From an uncultured Mucispirillum sp. (GTDB taxonomy: Bacteria; Chrysiogenota; Deferribacteres; Deferribacterales; Mucispirillaceae), in assembly GCA_910586745.1 (NCBI GenBank), contig CAJUJZ010000010.1, forward strand, positions 1 through 32,030: a stretch of 32,030 nucleotides of DNA. Reading direction: 5' to 3'. The position numbers and the translations under genes were made by a program. The notes under the pieces are model-generated. The model had not been told where the DNA came from. It worked only from the letters and a program-made list of their open reading frames with translations, and searched no databases. Shown one piece after another: positions 7,453-14,432 of the stretch. The stretch's first letter is position 1, and each line of letters opens with the position of its first letter.

Positions 7453-9192
7453 ATGAGACAAAGCAGATATTTTATACAAACTATGAGAGAAATTCCATCA
7501 GAGGCAGAAGTTATCAGCCACCAGCTTATGTTAAGAGCAGGTATGATAAAAAAAGTTGCAGCAGGCATATATGACTACCTGCCGTTAGGCTTAAAAGTTA
7601 TCCGCAAAGTAGAAAATATTGTTAGAGAAAATATGAATAAAGCAGGTGCTGTTGAGCTTTTAATGAGTGTAGTGCAGCCTGCTGAGCTTTGGCAGCTTTC
7701 TGGCAGATGGAACCATTTTGGTAAAGAACTGCTCCGTTTTAAAGACAGGGGAGAAAGAGAATTCTGCCTTGGACCTACTCATGAAGAAGTAATTACAGAT
7801 ATTGTTAAATATCAGGTTAATTCATATAAACAAATGCCTGTTACATTATACCAGATACAGACAAAATTTCGTGATGAAGTTCGCCCTAGGTTTGGCTTAA
7901 TGCGTGGCAGAGAGTTTATTATGAAAGATGCATACTCATTTGATATAGATGATGCAGGTGCAGATATCAGCTATCAGAAAATGTATGATGCATACAGAGC
8001 AGTATTTAATGCCTGCGGTCTTCGTCATAAAGTAGTTGATGCAGATACCGGTTCTATTGGCGGTTCATTTTCTCATGAATTTATGGTGCTTGCTGATACT
8101 GGTGAAGATGCGATTATGTCATGTACAAAATGCGATTACAGTGCAAATATTGAAAAAGCTGTAGTTGTAGACAGCGGAGAAAAAGAAACAACAGCACTTT
8201 TACCATTAGAAGAAGTTGCAACACCAGATAAACATACAGCAGTAGAAGTTGCAGAATTTTTAGGTGTTGATATTAAACATGTTCCAAAAACTATGATTAT
8301 AAAATGCGAAGGTGTAATGGAGGGCAAAGAAGAAAAAACAGTTTTCGCTGCCTGTATGGTTAGAGGAGACCATGAAGTGAACCTTACAAAAGTAAAAAAT
8401 ATATTAAAAGCAAAATCAGTAGAGTTTGCAGAGCACTATGAAGTGCAGGATATGGCAGGATGTGCAGTCGGCTCTCTTGGACCAGTGAATATGCCATTAA
8501 AAGTATATGTTGATAATGCATTAAAATATGTATCAAATATAGTTGTGGGTGCAAATAAAGAAGGCTTTCATATTAAAAATGTAAATCTTGAAAGAGATGC
8601 AAAAATAGAGGGTTACTTTGATATTCGTAATGCAATAGCTGGGGATAAATGCCCTGTATGCGGTGCAGAATATGAAGAAACAAGGGGTATAGAAGTTGGT
8701 CACATATTTAAGCTTGGCACAAAATATTCTGAAAGCATGGGTGCAAAAGCTCTTGATAAAAACGGTAAAAATATTCCTATAGTTATGGGCTGCTATGGTA
8801 TCGGTATAGGCAGAACAGCAGCAAGTGCAATAGAACAGAACTATGATGAATCAGGTATTATATGGCCTAAAGCTATAGCACCTTTTGAAGTTGTTGTTAT
8901 TCCTGTTAATACAAATGATGAAGAAGTTATTAAAAAAGCTGATGATATATATGAAAGCCTTTTAAATATGGGTGTTGATGTATTAATAGATGACAGAAAC
9001 GAAAGGGCAGGGGTTAAGTTTAACGATGCAGATTTAATTGGCTGCCCTGTAAGAGTTAGTGTTGGTAAAAAAACATTGTCTGCTGGTAAAGTGGAAGTAT
9101 TAATACGCAGAACTAAAGAAGTTATTTTAATAGATGCTGATAATAATGAGGCAGAGAAAATAAAAGAAATATTAGATACAAAAGTTTTATAA
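7453..9192 (+). CDS. proS: prolyl-tRNA synthetase (bacterial type with editing insert)
   Basis: 579 residues, normal for the bacterial class II enzyme that charges tRNA-Pro. Motifs: the N-terminal RYFIQTMREIPSEAEVISH, CLGPTHEE (about 105-112), motif 2 TKFRDEVRPRFGLMRGREF (137-155), and motif 3 GCYGIGIGRTAASA in the C-terminal half. Between motifs 2 and 3 sits the YbaK-like insertion domain (about 225-390), which removes mischarged alanine. The C-terminal anticodon-binding domain (EVVVIPVNTNDEE, DDRNERAGVKFNDADLIG) is complete. No terminator is seen directly behind it. Confidence 0.96.
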   Translation: MRQSRYFIQTMREIPSEAEVISHQLMLRAGMIKKVAAGIYDYLPLGLKVIRKVENIVRENMNKAGAVELLMSVVQPAELWQLSGRWNHFGKELLRFKDRGEREFCLGPTHEEVITDIVKYQVNSYKQMPVTLYQIQTKFRDEVRPRFGLMRGREFIMKDAYSFDIDDAGADISYQKMYDAYRAVFNACGLRHKVVDADTGSIGGSFSHEFMVLADTGEDAIMSCTKCDYSANIEKAVVVDSGEKETTALLPLEEVATPDKHTAVEVAEFLGVDIKHVPKTMIIKCEGVMEGKEEKTVFAACMVRGDHEVNLTKVKNILKAKSVEFAEHYEVQDMAGCAVGSLGPVNMPLKVYVDNALKYVSNIVVGANKEGFHIKNVNLERDAKIEGYFDIRNAIAGDKCPVCGAEYEETRGIEVGHIFKLGTKYSESMGAKALDKNGKNIPIVMGCYGIGIGRTAASAIEQNYDESGIIWPKAIAPFEVVVIPVNTNDEEVIKKADDIYESLLNMGVDVLIDDRNERAGVKFNDADLIGCPVRVSVGKKTLSAGKVEVLIRRTKEVILIDADNNEAEKIKEILDTKVL

Positions 9193-9445
9193 ACATAAAT
9201 ATAAGCAAAGTATTTTCGTTTATCCTTTTTCTGCATTGTCATACTGAGCTTTAAAGGTGAAGTAATTTAATATATCCTTTATTAAAAAATACTGTTCAGC
9301 TGCGGACTTTTAATTCCATCGCTACTTGCTTGGAAAGTCCTTGGGTCGCATAAAACGCTCCCCCTATATTTTTTAAATTACGCTCTGCCGAAGCAGGTTC
9401 GGCTATCGCTCACTTTCAGATGTCTCGTCCTGAGCCTGCTTCACT

Positions 9446-9480
9446 GCCATACTGAGCTTGATTTATAAGCGAAGTATCTA
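9446..9480 (+). repeat. REP-like element (CATACTGAGC...GCGAAGTATCTA)
   Basis: Shares the frame of the dispersed family, CAT(T/A)CTGAGC followed by a variable centre and GCGAAG(A/T)ATCTA. The outer arms (ATACTGAGCTT/AAGCGAAGTAT) are nearly complementary, so it folds as a hairpin. Confidence 0.65.
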
Positions 9481-9530
9481 AACAACTAGATACTTTAAAT
9501 ATATTATGCACTGCTGCAATACATATAATT

Positions 9531-9566
9531 TAGATTTTTCGCCTGTAAAATCAGGCTCAAAATGAC
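9531..9566 (-). repeat. REP-like element, inverted
   Basis: On the minus strand it reads GTCATTTTGAGCCTG, then a short loop, CAGGCGAAAAATCTA. The GAGCCTG/CAGGCGAA centre is palindromic, and the ends match the CATTCTGAGC/GAAGAATCTA family with substitutions. Confidence 0.6.
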
Positions 9567-9585
9567 TTATGGTGTGAAAATGGTA

Positions 9586-9620
9586 TGTCAATACTGAGCT
9601 TGCAATACAGCGAAGTATCT
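9586..9620 (+). repeat. REP-like element (TGTCAATACTGAGC...)
   Basis: TGTCAATACTGAGCTTGCAA followed by TACAGCGAAGTATCT, the same family as 9446-9480 with a different centre. Confidence 0.6.
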
Positions 9621-9909
9621 GTCATATAAACATTAAACAGTATATATAACTATTTTAGTTTATATATTATATAAACTGCACATTATATAGTGCAGTATAA
9701 ACAAATTATAAATAACTTATACATTTTAAGATTTTTTGCTTGATTATTGTAAAAAAATCTGTCATAAGTAAAATGTATTGTGTTATGCTTTATAAGTAGT
9801 ATGTTTTATAGTTATGGTAAGCAGACAGTTTAAGGATATATATTATTCTCAATAAATAGTTTTTTTTGAGCATAATTTTTGTAATGGCTTATATACAAGG
9901 GAGAATGTA

Positions 9910-10848
9910 ATGGCAAAAAAATATACAGTAATGATTTTTGACCCTGAAAAATATGGTAAAAGTAAGACTATATTTATATCTAAAAGACCTTTCTGGGTTG
10001 CAGGGTTTGTTATTCTTTTCCTTTTGGCATCTACTGGTATATCATCTTACATTGCTTATAGTTTTTACAAAGAAAGCCGTATGCAGCAGGCAGCTGTTGG
10101 TAATAACACAAATAATGCTGTTTTTAATGCTCAGTTTGCTAATTACATTCAGCAGCTTGATGAATTAAATAATAAAATGAGTGCATTAGATGAGCTTGAA
10201 TATAAAGTAAGAGAGCTTGTTTCTTATCAGGATGGCAGCCGTGTTGTAAAACAGATAGCAGTTGGTGGTAAAGAAGTTGATATATTAAGAGAATACTTTG
10301 CTTTTTCAGACAGGAGAGAGCAGGAATTTTTTGACAGTTTAAATGAAACATTAGATGTAATGCGTATAGAAATCAATAAAAGAGAAGTAAGCCTTGCAAA
10401 ACTTGTAGACTTTTTAGAGGACCAGCGTCTTATAATGCTTGCTACACCTACTATATGGCCTGTAAGAGGCTGGGTATCTTCTAAATTTGGATTCAGAACT
10501 TCTCCATTTTCAGGCAGGCGAGTTTTCCATGAAGGATTAGATATTGCTGCAAGATATGGTCTTCCAGTCCGCTCTACAGCAAAAGGCATAGTTGTATATG
10601 CTGGTGAAAAAGCAGGTTATGGTAAAATTGTTACTATTGACCACGGCTATGGCTATATGACAAGATACGGTCACAACAGCTCATTAACTGTAAAAGTTGG
10701 TGATAAAGTTGAAAAAGGTGATGTAATTGCCAAAGTTGGTTCTACAGGCAGAAGTACAGGGCCACATGTTCACTATGAAGTGCTTGTAAACGGTATACCT
10801 GTAAACCCACAAAAATTTATCATTGATGAAAATGAAACTGGAATATAA
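9910..10848 (+). CDS. membrane-anchored M23-family metallopeptidase
   Basis: 312 residues. A short cytoplasmic N terminus is followed by one membrane helix (about 28-50), a coiled-coil region (about 75-175, rich in E/K/L), and an M23/LytM domain (about 180-305). Zinc ligands are intact: His207 and Asp211 (FHEGLDIAARYG) and His288 of PHVH, with His255 in RYGH. It should therefore be an active periplasmic peptidoglycan endopeptidase rather than a degenerate EnvC/NlpD-type activator. The gene has its own terminator, and a GGGAG ribosome site precedes ATG. The MAKKYTVMIFDPEKYGKSKT leader resembles M23 proteins of Geobacter-like bacteria. Confidence 0.9.
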   Translation: MAKKYTVMIFDPEKYGKSKTIFISKRPFWVAGFVILFLLASTGISSYIAYSFYKESRMQQAAVGNNTNNAVFNAQFANYIQQLDELNNKMSALDELEYKVRELVSYQDGSRVVKQIAVGGKEVDILREYFAFSDRREQEFFDSLNETLDVMRIEINKREVSLAKLVDFLEDQRLIMLATPTIWPVRGWVSSKFGFRTSPFSGRRVFHEGLDIAARYGLPVRSTAKGIVVYAGEKAGYGKIVTIDHGYGYMTRYGHNSSLTVKVGDKVEKGDVIAKVGSTGRSTGPHVHYEVLVNGIPVNPQKFIIDENETGI

Positions 10849-10855
10849 TGAATAT

Positions 10856-10890
10856 AACGCCTTATGTATGCAGCATAAGGCGTTTTTTTT
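10856..10890 (+). terminator. rho-independent terminator after the M23 peptidase
   Basis: AACGCCTTATG (10856-10866) and CATAAGGCGTT (10874-10884) form an 11-bp stem followed by eight T. Confidence 0.93.
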
Positions 10891-11169
10891 GTATATTAAG
10901 GTTTGTTTTTAAGACTGATTTTATACTATTATATAAATAAATTTTCAAACACACTCTGTATCTCTATTTCATAACAATGTAATATTATTATGATTAAAAA
11001 TAGTATAAACAAATAATATATGTATGTGATTGTTCTACATGATTTTTTTTCTTTTTGTTTTATTTCTGTGATATATCAATAAATGTTTACATTTTTTACA
11101 ATAAAACTCTTTACTTTTATATAAAATCATATTATATTTAAATAAATTAATCGAGGAGGATTAAGAAAC
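10891..11169. other. AT-rich leader region before the porin gene
   Basis: Extremely AT-rich DNA without repeats or small genes that I can support, apart from the porin promoter and ribosome site at its end. Confidence 0.5.
11095..11123 (+). promoter_or_regulatory. porin promoter
   Basis: TTTACA (11095-11100), a 17-bp spacer and TATATA (11118-11123). The leader is about 40 nt and ends with a strong GAGGAGGA site at 11153-11160, consistent with high expression of an abundant outer-membrane protein. Confidence 0.6.
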
Positions 11170-12315
11170 ATGAAAAAGGTTTTATTAACTTTAATTGCTG
11201 TCTTAATGGCAGTTCCTGCTTTCGCTATTGAAGTTTATAATAATGGCGAAGACACTTCTGTTGATATCTATGGCACTGTTAGAGGCTATGTAGGTTATGG
11301 TCATGCATTTAATGCTAATGAAAATGATAATTTTCTCTATGGTGTTCAAAACAACTCCCGCGTAGGTGTAAAACTGAAAGTTGGTAATTTTTCTGGACAG
11401 GTAGAATTAGGTGCAAACGAACAAACAGTGCTTGGTGTGAGTGCAAGCAACGCTGTTGGTCTTCGTCAAGCTTGGGGTGCTTACTCATTTGGTAATGCAG
11501 GAACTCTTCTTGCAGGTAAAACTGATACTCCTACATCTATGAGCGGTTTTTCTTCAGATATTATGGATACTGATGGCGGTTTAAATGGTTTTGGCGGCAC
11601 TACAACTTCTACTAGGCGTTTCCAAATAGCATATCAAGTTATGGGGTTAAATATTGCAATAATTGAAAATGATATGAGAGTTAATTCTACTTTTGATAAT
11701 TATAAAGATGGTGGTGAAGTTATTCCTCGTATAGCTATTTCTTATACTTATAAAAATCCTTCATTAATGGCAAAAGTAGGTGCAACTTACAGCGCATTAA
11801 ACGGTAGTCTGACATCACCAACAGATCCTGATACTCGCTGGACAACAATTCATGCTTTTGGTATAGTTGCAGGTGTTAAACCTACATTTTTGGATGGTAG
11901 AATGTGGTTATCCATTATGGCTAGATTTGGTATGAATGAACATTTATATAATGAAGCTAAAACTGTTGCCAATAATGGTTCACAAGGTCATTCAGCATTT
12001 GGATGGGCACCTACTATTGTAAATAATGATGGCACAGTGTATAATGTAACTCGTTTATCTGCTGTTGTGGAATTAGGTTATAAAGCTAATGACTACATAG
12101 CTGCAATACTTGGTGCCGGCTATCAATATACAACTCTTGATACAAGTGCTTTCCCAAATGATATTAACAGTTATGCTGTATATCTGCAGGCACCTTACAC
12201 TGTAAGCAAAAATTTTGCTCTTATTCCACAGCTTTCTTGGTTTAGCTCTACTCAAGCAGGCGGTGCTGAACAGAATGCAGTAGTGTTAATGATGCAGGCT
12301 AGATTTACTTTCTAA
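11170..12315 (+). CDS. outer-membrane beta-barrel porin
   Basis: 381 residues with a clear signal peptide (MKKVLLTLIAVLMAVPAFA, cleavage after AFA). The mature part has alternating amphipathic strands, many Gly/Tyr/Asn turns and no long hydrophobic helix. It ends in ARFTF, the terminal aromatic signature read by the BAM complex. IYGTVRGYVGYGHAF and QAWGAYSFGNAGTLLAGKTDTP match general trimeric porin style (first strands and a PEFG-like region), so diffusion of small solutes is the likely role. The strong promoter, ribosome site and terminator suggest an abundant single-gene product. Substrate specificity is unknown. Confidence 0.88.
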   Translation: MKKVLLTLIAVLMAVPAFAIEVYNNGEDTSVDIYGTVRGYVGYGHAFNANENDNFLYGVQNNSRVGVKLKVGNFSGQVELGANEQTVLGVSASNAVGLRQAWGAYSFGNAGTLLAGKTDTPTSMSGFSSDIMDTDGGLNGFGGTTTSTRRFQIAYQVMGLNIAIIENDMRVNSTFDNYKDGGEVIPRIAISYTYKNPSLMAKVGATYSALNGSLTSPTDPDTRWTTIHAFGIVAGVKPTFLDGRMWLSIMARFGMNEHLYNEAKTVANNGSQGHSAFGWAPTIVNNDGTVYNVTRLSAVVELGYKANDYIAAILGAGYQYTTLDTSAFPNDINSYAVYLQAPYTVSKNFALIPQLSWFSSTQAGGAEQNAVVLMMQARFTF

Positions 12316-12349
12316 TTTAATATTAGTTTAGTGAAATAATATAATATAT

Positions 12350-12380
12350 AAGCCGCTTTTTTATAAAGCGGCTTTTTTTT
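12350..12380 (+). terminator. rho-independent terminator after the porin
   Basis: AAGCCGCTTT pairs with AAAGCGGCTT, followed by eight T. Confidence 0.93.
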
Positions 12381-12415
12381 ATGATGTATTGTTAAGATTA
12401 TACAGCACTTACTTA

Positions 12416-12445
12416 TGTCATTCTGAGCGTAGCGAAGAATCTAGA
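12416..12445 (+). repeat. REP-like element (TGTCATTCTGAGCGTAGCGA...)
   Basis: The least degenerate copy of the family in this window: TGTCATTCTGAGCG, TA, GCGAAGAATCTAGA. Similar CATTCTGAGC/GCGAAGAATCT sequences are known as dispersed intergenic repeats in many unrelated bacteria. It lies five bases before the tandem peptide/antisense modules. Confidence 0.8.
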
Positions 12446-12536
12446 ATTGAACTTACCCAAAAATTTTAGATAATTGTAGAATAAGCAAAATAACTTCCAG
12501 TAAGAAATATTTTTATACTGTATTATAAAAAAGGAC

Positions 12537-12565
12537 TTGCAGAAAGAGCATTTTTTGATTATATT
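12537..12565 (+). promoter_or_regulatory. promoter of the module B small RNA
   Basis: TTGCAG (12537-12542), 17 bp, TATATT (12560-12565). The hexamers and the spacing are identical in module C. Confidence 0.75.
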
Positions 12566-12571
12566 AAAAGT

Positions 12572-12669
12572 AGCACAGGGGACTGGAGCGGTCAGCCCCT
12601 GATGTGAAACTTTAAAAATATTGTTTTAAAATAACCACCTGCAAGGCAAAACAAGGTGGTTATTTTTTT
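12572..12669 (+). ncRNA. predicted antisense/antitoxin small RNA of module B
   Basis: Predicted start about seven bases after the -10, end at the shared terminator, about 95 nt. The 5' hairpin GGGG(A)CTG/CAGCCCC is followed by an A/T-rich linker and the terminator. GTCAGCCC can pair with GGGCTG in the leader of the opposing peptide mRNA, and the terminator arm CCACCT is complementary to the peptide's Shine-Dalgarno AGGTGG. The 3' end overlaps the end of the peptide gene. Confidence 0.62.
12630..12669. terminator. bidirectional terminator shared by both RNAs of module B
   Basis: AATAACCACCT (12630-12640) and AGGTGGTTATT (12654-12664) form an 11-bp stem with a T run on both strands. The stop codon of the peptide gene (12662-12660) lies inside it. 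Confidence 0.9.
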
Positions 12670-12734
12670 ATAAAAATTATGGTTGCTATTGCTAGCATTA
12701 ATATAAATGTCATTAAATGATTTTCATAAACCAT
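12660..12734 (-). CDS. 24-residue hydrophobic peptide, putative type I toxin (module B)
   Basis: ATG at 12734 with AGGAGG (12746-12741) six bases upstream. The peptide starts MVYENHLM, has one hydrophobic helix with Ala/Thr in the middle (LAIAT), and ends IFIKK, so a single inner-membrane span with a positively charged end is expected. It differs from module C's peptide at a few positions and by one residue in length, with substitutions that stay hydrophobic, which suggests selection for a membrane peptide. A long leader of about 100 nt and a stop codon inside the terminator are typical of type I toxin genes. The function is inferred. Confidence 0.75.
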   Translation of the reverse strand: MVYENHLMTFILMLAIATIIFIKK

Positions 12735-12837
12735 AAGCCACCTCCTGATTTATTCCGAACGGTTAATCCGAATGGATAAAAAGAAAGGTAGCCAACCACC
12801 AGCCCGCACTGTGCTACTAGGCATAAAGCCTATTTGA

Positions 12838-12866
12838 AATAAACACCAAAAAATAAAAAAATACAA
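12838..12866 (-). promoter_or_regulatory. candidate promoter of the module B peptide mRNA
   Basis: On the minus strand: TTGTAT (12866-12861), 17 bp, TTTATT (12843-12838). A TTTTTACTTGTATTTTTTTA block here is conserved in module C. The resulting leader carries TAGTAGCACAG, the same start as the opposing small RNA. Confidence 0.35.
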
Positions 12867-12970
12867 GTAAAAATACTTATTTAACTTACCCAAAAATTTT
12901 AGTTAATTGTAGAATAAGCAAAATAACTTCTAGTAAGAAATATTTTTATAGTTTATTAATAAAAAAGGAC

Positions 12971-12999
12971 TTGCAGAAAGGATATGTTTTAAGTATATT
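12971..12999 (+). promoter_or_regulatory. promoter of the module C small RNA
   Basis: TTGCAG (12971-12976), 17 bp, TATATT (12994-12999). Confidence 0.75.
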
Positions 13000-13005
13000 A
13001 AGAGT

Positions 13006-13097
13006 AGAACACAGGGACTAATTATGATTAGTCCTGTGGTTGAAAATAGTATATTTTTAAATAACCACCTGCGAGCCAATTAGGTGGTTATTTTTTT
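13006..13097 (+). ncRNA. predicted antisense/antitoxin small RNA of module C
   Basis: About 90 nt from a predicted start near 13006 to the shared terminator. The 5' hairpin is strong: CACAGGGACTAAT (13010-13022) with ATTAGTCCTGTG (13027-13038), one bulge, and a four-base loop. GACTAATTA can pair over nine bases (with two G-U) with TGGTTAGTC in the leader of the opposing mRNA. The hairpin bases differ from module B and change together with the mRNA leader. Confidence 0.62.
13059..13097. terminator. bidirectional terminator shared by both RNAs of module C
   Basis: AAATAACCACCT (ending 13070) pairs with AGGTGGTTATTT (from 13082). A run of seven T follows on the plus strand and a shorter one on the minus strand. 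Confidence 0.9.
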
Positions 13098-13165
13098 ATG
13101 TAAAAAACTATGGTTGCTATTAGCAGCATTAATACAAATATCATTAGATGATTTTCATAAACCAT
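13088..13165 (-). CDS. 25-residue hydrophobic peptide, putative type I toxin (module C)
   Basis: ATG at 13165 preceded by AGGGGGTGGCTT, a slightly weaker ribosome site than in module B. The peptide starts MVYENHLM, continues with a hydrophobic helix and ends FYIKK. It is one codon longer than its tandem sister (an extra Tyr near the end), so the frame is kept despite a length change. The stop lies in the terminator arm. Conserved start, charge at the end and RNA context match modules A and B. Confidence 0.74.
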   Translation of the reverse strand: MVYENHLMIFVLMLLIATIVFYIKK

Positions 13166-13256
13166 AAGCCACCCCCTGATTTATTCCGAACGGTTAATCC
13201 GAATGGATAAAAAGAAAGTGACTAACCACAATATAGTCGCACTGTGTTCTGTTAGT

Positions 13257-13285
13257 AACTTATCATTGTATATAAAAAAATACAA
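13257..13285 (-). promoter_or_regulatory. candidate promoter of the module C peptide mRNA
   Basis: On the minus strand: TTGTAT (13285-13280), 17 bp, TAAGTT. The -10 is poor; a nearby TACAAT (13270-13265) is an alternative. The leader begins with AGAACACAG, the same nine bases that start the opposing small RNA. Confidence 0.3.
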
Positions 13286-13386
13286 GTAAAAATGCTTATT
13301 CCCAAATAATCCGCAATTCTTTTTTAGCATTTTCAAGTATTTATTATATACCACTAGTTTCATATAATACTATTTTCCTTGATTTC

Positions 13387-13415
13387 TTGACTTTTACATT
13401 TATACATAATATACT
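13387..13415 (+). promoter_or_regulatory. strong sigma-70 promoter giving a leaderless thiF mRNA
   Basis: TTGACT (13387-13392), exactly 17 bp, TATACT (13410-13415). Only CATCAA separates the -10 from the thiF ATG, so transcription should start at or within a base or two of the start codon. No Shine-Dalgarno exists upstream of ATG. Confidence 0.75.
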
Positions 13416-13421
13416 CATCAA

Positions 13422-14222
13422 ATGAAAATTACAGTAAACGGCAAAGAGTTATTATTAGAAAATTCTTTGTCTATAAAAAATTTAATAAATCACTTAAATA
13501 TTGATGCAGATATATTTATAGTAAACTCTTTCCCTGTTTCTCTATCATATATTATAAATAATAATGATACTGTTACTTTAATAAAAAAAGGCAGCATACC
13601 AGATAAAGAATATTTAGAATATCAGCTTATCTGCAGGCAGGGTTTAAAAGAATATAATATATTAAAAAATTCATCAGTTGCAGTATGTGGTCTTGGCGGG
13701 CTTGGAAGTAATGCAGCAATCAGCCTTGCAAGAGCAGGACTAGGCAGATTAAAGCTTATTGATTTTGATATTGTTGAGCCATCAAATATAAACAGACAGG
13801 CTTATTTTATAGAGCATATTGGTATGTATAAAACTGATGCATTAAAAGAAATAATAAATAAAATATCGCCTTACATTAATATAGAAACATCAAATGTGTA
13901 TTTAGATGAAAAAAATATATTAAATGAGCTTTCTGGTTTTCAAGTAGTACTTGAATGCTTTGATAATGTTGAAACAAAAATGATGATGATAGAAAAATGT
14001 GTAAACAATATGCGTGACAGCTATATAATAGGTGCATCAGGTGTGGCAGGATATTATAATACAGATAAATTTACACAGAAATCTTTAGGCAGTAACTGCA
14101 TAATAATTGGCGATTTTGAAAATGAGGCAGGCTTTAATCAGGGGCTTTATGCACCACGGGTTGCAGCTGCAGCAAATATTCAAGCGAATACCGCTTTAAG
14201 ATATTTATTAATGGATAAATAA
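13422..14222 (+). CDS. thiF: ThiF-family adenylyltransferase with N-terminal ThiS-like domain
   Basis: 266 residues. Residues 1-57 look like a ThiS/ubiquitin-like fold (MKITVNGKELLLENSLSIKN, ending VTLIKKG) but lack the C-terminal Gly-Gly needed for thiocarboxylation. Residues 65-266 are an E1-like adenylation domain: GLGGLGS (90-96), the acidic LIDFDIVEPSNINRQ with Asp116, and ECFDNVETK. Such ThiS-ThiF fusions are known in Clostridia-type ThiF proteins. It should adenylate the C terminus of the ThiS encoded directly downstream (1-base TAATG overlap). No CxxC zinc pairs are visible, as in the short subfamily. No thiG/thiH or TPP riboswitch is nearby. The mRNA appears leaderless. Confidence 0.85.
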   Translation: MKITVNGKELLLENSLSIKNLINHLNIDADIFIVNSFPVSLSYIINNNDTVTLIKKGSIPDKEYLEYQLICRQGLKEYNILKNSSVAVCGLGGLGSNAAISLARAGLGRLKLIDFDIVEPSNINRQAYFIEHIGMYKTDALKEIINKISPYINIETSNVYLDEKNILNELSGFQVVLECFDNVETKMMMIEKCVNNMRDSYIIGASGVAGYYNTDKFTQKSLGSNCIIIGDFENEAGFNQGLYAPRVAAAANIQANTALRYLLMDK

Positions 14223-14422
14223 TGCAGATAAAAGTTAATGGCAGATTATATAATTTTGATGATAATATAACCCTTGAAAACATTATAAATCAGCTTAATA
14301 TTTCATTCCCGAATATTATAGCAGAAGTAAATGGGGAAGTTATTACAAAAGAACAATTTAGTAAAACAGTTATAGAAAATAATTCCGTCATAGAGCTTAT
14401 AAAATTTGTAGGCGGCGGTTAG
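14222..14422 (+). CDS. thiS: ThiS sulfur-carrier protein
   Basis: 66 residues, typical length, beta-grasp pattern MQIKVNGRLYNFDD ... ending IKFVGGG. The terminal Gly-Gly is the site of adenylation and thiocarboxylation, which supplies sulfur for the thiazole of thiamine. Its start overlaps the thiF stop by one base, so it is translationally coupled. Because no other thiamine gene is here, a role for another sulfur-transfer pathway cannot be excluded. Confidence 0.88.
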   Translation: MQIKVNGRLYNFDDNITLENIINQLNISFPNIIAEVNGEVITKEQFSKTVIENNSVIELIKFVGGG

Positions 14423-14432
14423 TGGTGGTTAT

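Larger units (their letters stand above)
9193..9909. other. 717-bp intergenic region with REP-like repeats
   Basis: No convincing gene. At least three REP-like elements (9446-9480, 9531-9566, 9586-9620) and looser relatives near 9237-9262 and 9420-9445 are present. Around 9301-9360 there is a degenerate block whose minus strand reads ERFMRPKDFPSK before a stop, probably repeat debris. From about 9640 to 9909 the sequence is plain AT-rich DNA that should hold the promoter of the M23 peptidase gene, though I cannot place it with confidence. Confidence 0.6.
12450..12882 (+). repeat. tandem repeat unit 1 (module B), about 433 bp
   Basis: Begins AACTTACCCAAAAATTTTAG. The same sequence restarts at 12883, and the two units match through most of their length, including the promoter, terminator, peptide and leader. 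The variable stretches are the RNA hairpins. This is a tandem duplication of the complete module. Confidence 0.9.
12883..13300 (+). repeat. tandem repeat unit 2 (module C), about 418 bp
   Basis: Second copy of the unit at 12450-12882, ending with AAAAATACAAGTAAAAATGCTTATT. It differs mainly in the small-RNA hairpin and in the matching part of the peptide-mRNA leader. Confidence 0.9.

Noticed and set aside
9240..9440. A small coding gene in the proS-M23 gap (minus strand ERFMRPKDFPSK)
   Set aside because: Stops interrupt it at once and the block overlaps repeat debris.
13181..13363. 60-residue minus-strand frame over the leader of module C
   Set aside because: It overlaps the conserved RNA leader and the promoter region, has no ribosome site and no counterpart in module B.
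13301..13421. TPP riboswitch before thiF
   Set aside because: No THI-box elements are seen, and the promoter leaves essentially no leader.
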